Assembly: GCA_030635025.1 (NCBI GenBank)
Contig: DAOVZQ010000001.1
Location: 1-27,301, forward strand
Length of the DNA: 27,301 bases
DNA from: a bacterium
GTDB taxonomy: Bacteria; Krumholzibacteriota; Krumholzibacteriia; LZORAL124-64-63
Reading direction: 5' to 3'
Each line of letters opens with the position of its first letter. The first letter of the stretch is position 1. Shown here one piece after another: positions 22,139 to 27,301 of this stretch. The position numbers and the translations under genes are program-made. Below the pieces are notes generated by a model. It did no database searches. It worked only from the letters and a program-made list of their open reading frames with translations, and was not told where the DNA came from.

Positions 22139-23011
22139 CTACTCCCCCGCAACCTTCACGATGCCGACCGGCTGATAGGTCGGGTTCCAGTGTCTCGTTC
22201 GTTCGCGGAGCATCTGGCAGTTGACCACCGCGTCAAAGATCGCGTCGAACTTCGACCAGTTCGTCGTGAAGTTCTCGCGCCCACTGACCCGAAGCAGGCG
22301 CATCAGGGTCTCGATGGTCAGGCACTGCGCGTTGTAGAAGTCGTGGTACCAATCGATGTCGCGAGACGCGCAGACGGTCGCGATCAGTTTGCCGCCCGAC
22401 TTGATGCAGCCCATGAGGTTCGCTATCGACGCCTCCATCGTGTCAACCGAGTTGTGCTCCAGGGCGGAGATGCTGATAACGTGGTCGACCTTGAGGGTAG
22501 GCAGTTTCCAGGAGACGCCGTCCGCGAGGACCGCAGACAGGCCGGGGTCGTCGAGAGCGTGGCGCAGGATCTGGACGCGGCCTTTCCGTCGGCGGGTCAA
22601 CATGCCGGTCTTGCGGATCTTCTTGGCCCAGCCTCGCAGGTATCGCGGGGGGAGAAACGAGATGAGGTTGAGCGGGTCGTTGTGGGGCTCGAGTTCGCCG
22701 GGTCGAAAACCCTCGACCTCGCACCATTGGCGGAACCGCCGGGGAACCGCGCCGTGTTGCATCCCCTTGTCCACGGAGATCACCGTGGCGCCCTCGGACG
22801 CAAGCCACCACTGCATTAGGCCCCGGCCGGCACCGGCGTCCAGGATGGTCAGCCCCTTGACGTCGTCGGGCAACTGTTTGCGGCACCAGATCAGATCGAG
22901 GTAGTAGTGCCACCCCAGATCGAGGACGAGCCGTTTCTCGATGTCTTTGACGCGGTGGAGGAGCCGGTGGTTGTTGAGTAGCGCCGGTCCGAGCAGTTCG
23001 ATCTTGGTCAT
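22139..23011 (-). CDS. Class I SAM-dependent methyltransferase
   Basis: A 290-aa protein; the ATG at 23011 overlaps the small terminase stop (ATGA) and follows AAGGGAAGG. The Rossmann fold is clear: motif I LTILDAGAGRG (residues 54-64), acidic end of strand 2 ATVISVDKG (75-83), VDHVISISALEHN (175-187) as motif IV region, then GGKLIATV (206-213). It resembles small-molecule/lipid or tRNA-type methyltransferases more than the amino-MTases of DNA (no DPPY/NPPY). The helical N-terminal ~45 residues (LVLDLGWHYYLDLIWCRKQL) is distinct. The substrate is unknown. Placement between the terminase subunits is unusual; could modify DNA, a glycan or a virion protein. Confidence 0.85.
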   Translation of the reverse strand: MTKIELLGPALLNNHRLLHRVKDIEKRLVLDLGWHYYLDLIWCRKQLPDDVKGLTILDAGAGRGLMQWWLASEGATVISVDKGMQHGAVPRRFRQWCEVEGFRPGELEPHNDPLNLISFLPPRYLRGWAKKIRKTGMLTRRRKGRVQILRHALDDPGLSAVLADGVSWKLPTLKVDHVISISALEHNSVDTMEASIANLMGCIKSGGKLIATVCASRDIDWYHDFYNAQCLTIETLMRLLRVSGRENFTTNWSKFDAIFDAVVNCQMLRERTRHWNPTYQPVGIVKVAGE

Positions 23012-23577
23012 GCGGCCTTCCCTTTCTTCTTGCCCTTGACCCCTTTGCCGCTCGCCAGCGCCGCGATCTTCTTGCGGGCCTCGTCGGCTCTTGTGTGGGT
23101 GACTATGGCGGTCAGGTCCACGTCGTGTTGCTGAGCATCCCGCCATTCTTTCGGCTTCCGATTCTTGAGCCAGAAGATCTGGGCGGTCACATTCCCAAGG
23201 CGCCGCTTGGGTATTTCCTTCACGCTGACCAGTTTCTTCTTGCCCTTGACCACGATGTAGCGGCTCTCAACTTCAATCCATTGCTCGGACCGGCAGTTGT
23301 GCAGGAGTTCGTTTTCGACGCTTTTGTCGACCGGCTCTTTGCCACCTTTTAGGGACTGACAGAAATCAGGGTGGCTGTTCTTCCAGCGATTGAGCGTCCT
23401 CTCCGTTACGCCGAGAATCTTGGCGATCTCCACGTCCGTGTGACCACCGAGGGCAAGACATCGCGCAAGTTCGGGGTGACGATCCGGGTTGTAGGTAGAG
23501 GGTCGCCCTTTGCCAGCCGCCTTCTTCGGCTTCCCCTTCTTGCGGCTCACCGAGGCCTTGGATGCGGCGGCTACCAT
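23008..23577 (-). CDS. terS: Terminase small subunit
   Basis: A 189-aa protein from the ATG at 23577. It is highly basic at both ends (KKGKPKKAAGKGRPSTYNPD; C-terminus KGVKGKKKGKAA). Residues about 42-66 are a helix-turn-helix: GGHTDVEIAKILGVTERTLN followed by RWKNSHPDF, the usual DNA-recognition region of small terminase subunits. Next is a middle domain (SLKGGKEPVDKSVENELLHN), then a beta element (ESRYIVVKGKKKLVSVKEIP) and FWLKNRKPKEWRD, which I know from this family. It binds packaging sites and recruits the large subunit. A longer frame to 23967 exists but has poor ribosome sites and runs through the promoter region. It opens the leftward operon. Confidence 0.88.
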   Translation of the reverse strand: MVAAASKASVSRKKGKPKKAAGKGRPSTYNPDRHPELARCLALGGHTDVEIAKILGVTERTLNRWKNSHPDFCQSLKGGKEPVDKSVENELLHNCRSEQWIEVESRYIVVKGKKKLVSVKEIPKRRLGNVTAQIFWLKNRKPKEWRDAQQHDVDLTAIVTHTRADEARKKIAALASGKGVKGKKKGKAA

Positions 23578-23870
23578 AGATAGCGGTCCAGTCCGATACG
23601 AGATCGACCGGAAGCCCACAGAGCGTTCGGCGGGTACCATCTGAGGAATGGCGCGTTGGCCAACGCTCCAGCGGAGCCCCGTGGGCCCCGGTCTCTTTAC
23701 CCCTACGCCCAGCGCGCCCCCGGCGTCAAGCCTTTCCCGCGCCCCAGCCCGCAGAAGTTCACCCTTTTTCTGTAACAAAAAACACGCCCCTCTCGCGCCA
23801 AGGGCTATAAGTCCCGCAGCGCCAACACTCCCCGCCCCTCTCCCCAAGCCAAAGAAATTTGCTTTTCCCC
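23578..23870. promoter_or_regulatory. Intergenic region between divergent operons
   Basis: About 290 bp without a gene. On the minus strand TTGACG (23729-23724) with an 18-nt spacer to TAGGGG is only a weak promoter match for the terminase operon. A minus-direction stem GCCCTT/AGGGGC (23805-23800 with 23791-23786), followed after three bases by TTTTTT (23782-23777), could stop transcription entering from the right or act as a leader attenuator. No convincing operator or direct repeat was seen. Confidence 0.4.
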
Positions 23871-23900
23871 TTGACAGTCCCCCGCAATCTGTGGCACTCT
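23871..23900 (+). promoter_or_regulatory. Candidate sigma-70-type promoter for the rightward operon
   Basis: TTGACA (23871-23876) is a perfect -35 box. An 18-nt spacer leads to CACTCT (23895-23900), a poor -10 element. The AAAGGAG ribosome site of the first gene lies at 23924-23930, giving a short leader. The spacer/-10 area TGGCAC also looks like half of a sigma-54 site, but its partner AGGCA deviates and the -35 box favours sigma-70. The -35 is the strongest part; the -10 lowers confidence. Confidence 0.5.
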
Positions 23901-23937
23901 GTAGGCAGACAGAGAGGGGCCGCAAAGGAGAGAGACG

Positions 23938-24180
23938 ATGAAAACGATCTTTGAACTTGACGACCACGAAGGCGTTCAGGTCTTCCAGAGGGAATCCGAC
24001 AAGATGGTGGTCCTCGGCTTCTGGCGCGAGGACTTGGTTGACGATGCCGGAAACCGCACCCGCACCACCGATGCCGTCGAAATCGAAATCGGCGGTATCG
24101 GCGACTTAAAGCGCCTCGTTAACGGCGCCAAGAACCTGCTTCACGACATGGCGAAGACTGCGGGAGGGACCCCAGCCTGA
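23938..24180 (+). CDS. Unknown small protein, first gene of the rightward operon
   Basis: An 80-aa protein with AAAGGAG 7 nt before the ATG at 23938. It reads MKTIFELDDHEGVQVFQRES then DKMVVLGFWREDLVDDAGNR and RTTDAVEIEIGGIGDLKRLV, a small beta-sheet protein with a short C-terminal helix. No family recognised. It is the promoter-proximal gene of the divergent operon, so an early-expressed role is inferred. Confidence 0.65.
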   Translation: MKTIFELDDHEGVQVFQRESDKMVVLGFWREDLVDDAGNRTRTTDAVEIEIGGIGDLKRLVNGAKNLLHDMAKTAGGTPA

Positions 24181-24181
24181 C

Positions 24182-24202
24182 GGCCACGGGGGCGCGGTGG
24201 CC
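24182..24202. repeat. Short inverted repeat between two small genes
   Basis: GGCCAC (24182-24187) pairs with GTGGCC (24197-24202) around a 9-nt loop, just after the stop of the first operon gene. No T-run follows on the plus strand, so termination is unlikely. An RNA-stability hairpin or chance in a GC-rich stretch are both possible. Confidence 0.35.
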
Positions 24203-24264
24203 GGTTGGGAGGCTGGTCGCCGCGCCGAGGGGGAGGCCAAACTGGACACGGAAAGGACCGGACC

Positions 24265-24468
24265 ATGAAACGGACGACGATCAGAGTAGGAGACAGGACG
24301 ATCAACGAGAGAGGCGGCGGGCTTAGGGCGATGAAGGACCGCCTCGAGCAACGCCTGGCCGAAGAGGATGAGCACGACGAGTGTCCCCGGCGGATACGGC
24401 GGCCTGAGGACATGACCTACCTCGACACGCGCGTCGCGGCGGCGTTCGCTGAGAGGGGGGTGGCGTGA
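24265..24468 (+). CDS. Unknown small basic protein
   Basis: A 67-aa protein from the ATG at 24265 with AAAGGA about 8 nt upstream; an in-frame start at 24205 is not preferred. It reads MKRTTIRVGDRTINERGGGL, AMKDRLEQRLAEEDEHDECP and RRIRRPEDMTYLDTRVAAAF, charged helical. It ends at TGA 24466-24468, overlapping the next gene's possible GTG start. No family recognised. Confidence 0.55.
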   Translation: MKRTTIRVGDRTINERGGGLRAMKDRLEQRLAEEDEHDECPRRIRRPEDMTYLDTRVAAAFAERGVA

Positions 24469-24470
24469 TT

Positions 24471-25328
24471 ATGAAGATGGAACGAACTCCCAAGCCAATC
24501 TTGATTGCACTTTTCATGGCAGCTATTCTGCTTCTGACAATAGTCTTTCGCGACCGTGGCCGACGGATAGACCGCGTTGAAACGCGCGTCGAGCGCCTGG
24601 AGCCCAAGAGGGCGTGGCTGCGCAGGGCAACCGATGAGGATCTCAAGGCTGTCGTGAAAACCCTTGCGGCCATCGGCGGAGCGCATGCGCTGAGAGAAGC
24701 ATACGCGCCACAAGGCGTCGAACTCAGACAGAGAGTCCGCAACAACACCGGCGCGGCCATCCTGGATCGGGCGCGCGTCTACATCAATGGCGCGGAGGGA
24801 CATATGCCAACAGTTGCCCCCGTTCCCGAAAACCAACCCTTGGGAACGCGTTGGTCTATTGGGCTTGCGGAAGGCGACATTGAGCCGGGCGACTACGGGC
24901 TCGTCCTCCTCGATTCATGCACGCACGGCCAGGAATCTTCCGAGAACAGGATCGGCAAGATCGATGGTCTCACGTGGCCGTGTTGCGGCCGTGACGTTTG
25001 GATTACAATGACCCCGCCCGTCCGAGTGCTCAACGCCCCCTCTGTCGCCCTCTCCTACAAGACGGCCGTGGAGAAGATCGAGAAGATCGACCGCCTGAAG
25101 CGAAGGCGGAATACCCTCGCGTCCGCTGATCGGACGACCGGCACAGTCAGGGTGGTGTGGGACAGCCTCGAGACCCACTGGGCTGATCACTGTCCGGGCC
25201 ACGACGTTTCGATCTCCCTTACCGCACGCCAATTCCGCTCTGGATATGATGGAACGAAGGCCGAGGCCGCCCAGATCGCGCGGGACATCGAGGCGCTGCA
25301 ATCCGAGTTCTCTGGAGGCCCTCGATGA
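24471..25328 (+). CDS. Membrane-anchored protein with phage RN-TG beta module
   Basis: A 285-aa protein (GTG at 24465 would add two residues). Residues about 9-26 are a membrane helix (PILIALFMAAILLLTIVF), followed by a basic coiled coil (RGRRIDRVETRVERLEPKRA). Residues about 89-150 match the beta module of the virion-cluster protein at 5452-6546: RVRNNTGAAILDRARVYINGA, then GHMPTVAP, IGLAEGDIEPGDYGLVLL. A Cys set follows (DSCTHGQ, WPCCGRD) and a C-terminal helix (GTKAEAAQIARDIEALQSEF). It overlaps the next gene by ATGA. It may attach a surface/fiber-type domain to the host membrane; function unknown. Confidence 0.7.
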   Translation: MKMERTPKPILIALFMAAILLLTIVFRDRGRRIDRVETRVERLEPKRAWLRRATDEDLKAVVKTLAAIGGAHALREAYAPQGVELRQRVRNNTGAAILDRARVYINGAEGHMPTVAPVPENQPLGTRWSIGLAEGDIEPGDYGLVLLDSCTHGQESSENRIGKIDGLTWPCCGRDVWITMTPPVRVLNAPSVALSYKTAVEKIEKIDRLKRRRNTLASADRTTGTVRVVWDSLETHWADHCPGHDVSISLTARQFRSGYDGTKAEAAQIARDIEALQSEFSGGPR

Positions 25329-25582
25329 CGAGCGAGCCCACTCTCGATAGCGCCCAGTTGCGCGAGGCGTTCGAACGCATGCCTTCTGAGCAGACGAAGA
25401 TGGACGTTCAGATCTCTTGGATACCACTATCTTTGTTGCCGCTGCCGCTGCCCATGCGCTGGATCAGACGAATCGTGAAGAAAACGCACCGGCAACGTAG
25501 CCCGAAGACGTGGCGAATCAACAAGCGCTCACCGCGCCGACGCTCCCGGCGTTTGGCTCGGCGTTGGGGGAGAACGACATGA
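25325..25582 (+). pseudogene. Small gene with frame break, unknown
   Basis: From the ATG at 25325 (overlapping the previous stop) the start MTSEPTLDSAQLREAFERMP looks like a natural protein to about codon 28 (SEQTKMDV). After that this frame becomes a Leu/Pro then Arg-rich string (RRRSRRLARRWGRTT) ending TGA at 25580-25582, while a different frame from 25390 reads RSDLLDTTIFVAAAAAHALD then QTNREENAPAT and a TAG at 25498. The second reading has better codon use. A single-base sequence error or real mutation near 25390-25410 would explain it. Original protein would be about 58 aa. Confidence 0.55.
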
Positions 25583-25935
25583 GTTATGACCTTTACCTCT
25601 CGCGCTCAGAGACGGGCGAGACCATCGAACTGGCCGAGAAGCACCAACTCAGGGGCGGGACGTACGCTGTTGGCGGAACAACCGAAGCCCACCTCAATGT
25701 CACCTGGAACTACGGCCGCCACTTCGCTCGGGTCCTGGGAGTGAGCGGCATTCGCACCATCTACGGCCTAGCCGGCGCAGAGTCTATCCCGGTGCTGGAA
25801 AAGGCCATCGGCGAACTCGGTGACGACGCGACGGACAACTACTGGGACGCGACAGAGGGCAACGCCGCCCGCGCCCTGCGGGATCTTGTGGCTCTCGCCA
25901 AACTCGCCCCAGAGGATGTGTGGGCGGGAGACTGA
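25579..25935 (+). CDS. Conserved hypothetical protein, SYDLYL...GGTYAVGGTTE family
   Basis: A 118-aa protein with GGGAG 6 nt before the ATG at 25579. Its sequence MSYDLYLSRSETGETIELAE, HQLRGGTYAVGGTTEAHLNV, NYGRHFARVLGVSGIRTIYG, AGAESIPVLEKAIGELGDDA and PEDVWAGD is full of conserved-looking Gly, Tyr and Trp. I recall this as a widespread hypothetical family in bacteria and phages, with no assigned function. Length is typical and the protein is intact. It overlaps the broken gene by ATGA, implying coupling. Confidence 0.8.
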   Translation: MSYDLYLSRSETGETIELAEKHQLRGGTYAVGGTTEAHLNVTWNYGRHFARVLGVSGIRTIYGLAGAESIPVLEKAIGELGDDATDNYWDATEGNAARALRDLVALAKLAPEDVWAGD

Positions 25936-25951
25936 GAAGAAAGGACGAACG

Positions 25952-26476
25952 ATGCGAAAAGCCGAAGCCGAAAGAGCGGGCCGCGAGTTGGTCGAGAGGT
26001 TGGAGGGGAAGGGGTGGGAGGTTGAGGCCTGCCTGTGTGGCATCGGCCTTACGACATGGTGGGCTTGTTTCGCGACTAAGGGCCAACTGCAGGTCAACCA
26101 TGCCGGGTTCAGAGATGGAGCCCCCGTCTATTTGGCTATGCTCTGTCCGCTCGATAAGCCCACGGCCTGCTACCCAGACCCCAACGAAGCCGTCCGCCAA
26201 ACCCTCGCCGAAGCGCGCGCCCACGTCGCCGAACTCACGGCGGCTATTGAGAGCGTCGAGCCGACGCCCCAGGACCTCAACAGCATCGTCGCGGCGAATG
26301 GCTACGAAGGCCCGGGCCTCGAGAGCGAGACGGAGATCGAGAAGGCGTTCCGTGAGGGCCACGAATGGGCGCTTGGCACGAGATGTGGCGAGACCGAGGC
26401 ATGGGACAAATCCGAGGCGAAGGCGCGGCTCGAGAAGCGTCACGAACTCGCGCGAAGGGAGATGGGGAATGGCTGA
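25952..26476 (+). CDS. Unknown protein
   Basis: A 174-aa protein with AAAGGA before the ATG at 25952. It contains AERAGRELVERLEGKGWEVE, ACLCGIGLTTWWACFATKGQ, LQVNHAGFRDGAPVYLAMLC, then a helix (VRQTLAEARAHVAELTAAIE) and a charged C-terminal helix (SEAKARLEKRHELARREMGN). A small alpha/beta N-terminal domain with three Cys and a coiled-coil tail is visible. No family recognised. Overlaps the next gene by 8 nt. Confidence 0.65.
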   Translation: MRKAEAERAGRELVERLEGKGWEVEACLCGIGLTTWWACFATKGQLQVNHAGFRDGAPVYLAMLCPLDKPTACYPDPNEAVRQTLAEARAHVAELTAAIESVEPTPQDLNSIVAANGYEGPGLESETEIEKAFREGHEWALGTRCGETEAWDKSEAKARLEKRHELARREMGNG

Positions 26477-26918
26477 GAACGAAGTGAAAGAGGTGGTGTT
26501 GGAGCCTGGGCTGTATGTGTCCCAGGATCGTGACGATGCGTCTGGATGTGGGCGGATACTCCTCAACGACGTGTGGGAAGGCAACGCCACTTTCAAAGAA
26601 GACGGCGATGGGCGCTGGTGGTGGGATGACGACACAGGCGAGGAAGAAGACGTTTATGTGATGGAGATGCAGTCCAAGCACTTCGAGATCGCAAGCGGCG
26701 AGCCCCCTGTCCGCGTGGAGTTGCGCCGGGCCGACACAATGGCCAGCGTGGCGAGAACCCTTGGCCTTCAAGATTGCCTCTGGTGGCACAACCGCTGCGT
26801 TGCCTGTCCGAAGTCCTGCAAGGGGGCGGGGCATGTTGGGGAGTGCACTGGCGAAAAGGTTGAAGACACAGGGGACGAAGACCATCCGCACAGCACAGCA
26901 AAAGAACTCGCTCTCTGA
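26469..26918 (+). CDS. Unknown acidic protein with Cys cluster
   Basis: A 149-aa protein from the ATG at 26469, overlapping the previous gene end. It is acidic and beta-rich at the N-terminus (VKEVVLEPGLYVSQDRDDAS, GDGRWWWDDDTGEEEDVYVM). Near the C-terminus is a Cys cluster: LGLQDCLWWHNRCVACPKSC then GHVGECTGE, a zinc- or Fe-S-like candidate. Ends with SAL-type tail (TAKELAL). Function unknown. Confidence 0.6.
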   Translation: MAENEVKEVVLEPGLYVSQDRDDASGCGRILLNDVWEGNATFKEDGDGRWWWDDDTGEEEDVYVMEMQSKHFEIASGEPPVRVELRRADTMASVARTLGLQDCLWWHNRCVACPKSCKGAGHVGECTGEKVEDTGDEDHPHSTAKELAL

Positions 26919-26946
26919 TCCACGTCTACAGAAAGGAAGCCCGACA

Positions 26947-27301
26947 ATGCCTAACCACAACGACAAGCCGCAGGACTGGCCGGAGAACTTGCCGTTCCCA
27001 GGGGAGGAGGCGATGGAACTGTCTGTCAACGCCGAGCCCCACACCCGTAGGCGTCTTTGGTGTAGATCTTACGGGTTCCTCATAGAAGCGCGCGACCAAA
27101 CGCGCGATGAGTGGTATAGTATAGCGAGCCTCGACACAAAGACGATGAACACCCTCGCCGCCGCCCACATCGAGCGAGCGCTGAGGAGGGAGGCCGAGGA
27201 GTTGCAGGAGTTGCTTTACGAGATCGCCAGAAAAGACTCGGCCTACCCCGTCGGAGAATACGAGTTGATTCTCGGGATACAAGAAACCCGCGAAGAAGAA
27301 A
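26947..27301 (+). CDS. Unknown protein, C-terminus cut by window edge
   Basis: At least 118 codons, open to the right edge with no stop. AAAGGAA lies 9 nt before the ATG at 26947. It reads MPNHNDKPQDWPENLPFPGE, AMELSVNAEPHTRRRLWCRS, then YGFLIEARDQTRDEWYSIAS and a helical part (ALRREAEELQELLYEIARKD). No family recognised. Last gene seen of the rightward operon; total length unknown. Confidence 0.6.
   Translation, partial: MPNHNDKPQDWPENLPFPGEEAMELSVNAEPHTRRRLWCRSYGFLIEARDQTRDEWYSIASLDTKTMNTLAAAHIERALRREAEELQELLYEIARKDSAYPVGEYELILGIQETREEE

Noticed and set aside
23892..23907. Sigma-54 promoter (TGGCAC-N5-AGGCA)
   Set aside because: The -12 element lacks the TTGC core and a perfect TTGACA box lies just upstream.
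23578..23967. N-terminal extension of the small terminase to 23967
   Set aside because: Crosses the promoter and ribosome site of the divergent operon, has biased composition and no ribosome site; HTH protein starts naturally at 23577.
1..27301. CRISPR array, insertion sequence, integrase or lysis enzyme
   Set aside because: Looked for repeated spacers, transposase/integrase motifs and amidase/lysozyme motifs in the frames; none seen.

Overview
The window looks like part of a tailed-phage genome (or prophage) of a GC-rich bacterial host. Genes are tightly packed with ATGA/TAATG overlaps, AAAGGAG-type ribosome binding sites and a TTGACA -35 box. A near-complete head and tail-start module is present. 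No sheath gene lies between the connector genes and the tape measure, so a siphovirus-like tail is the simplest reading. No integrase, repressor, tRNA, rRNA, CRISPR array or insertion sequence was recognised, so lysogeny cannot be judged and the host cannot be named.

Layout: about 23.6 kb (positions 1-23577) is one long leftward gene series. In order of transcription it holds: small terminase; a class I methyltransferase; a 32-aa membrane peptide; a 185-bp structured gap; two small genes; large terminase; an excisionase-type HTH protein; eight genes of unknown function including a 696-aa mosaic protein; a strong intrinsic terminator; a small membrane protein; a Mu F/SPP1 gp7-type minor head protein; portal; Mu I-type prohead protease fused to scaffold, with an internal scaffold start; DUF2190-like decoration protein; major capsid protein; a lysine-tailed protein; five consecutive proteins with N-terminal hydrophobic or signal-like segments, the last a 638-aa beta-helix; then connector, stopper, gp10-like neck protein, tail terminator, tail tube, a G/GT-type chaperone pair with a candidate -1 slip site, and the start of the tape measure cut by the window edge.

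Positions 23938-27301 carry a rightward operon of small, mostly unknown genes, reading away from the structural genes behind a plausible sigma-70 promoter. One product there (24471-25328) is a membrane-anchored protein carrying a beta-rich module that also occurs in a virion-cluster protein encoded 18 kb away on the other strand. This ties the two transcription units together.

The most unusual points are: the cassette of signal- or TM-bearing proteins inside the head module; the shared module on a membrane anchor; the 696-aa protein with a triplicated C-terminal module and a peptidase-like N-domain lacking HExxH; the 5.2-kb block of unknown genes between large terminase and the head genes; the minor head gene placed before the portal; and two places where coding signal jumps frame (about 6450-6485 and 25390-25410), which may be sequence errors or real breaks.
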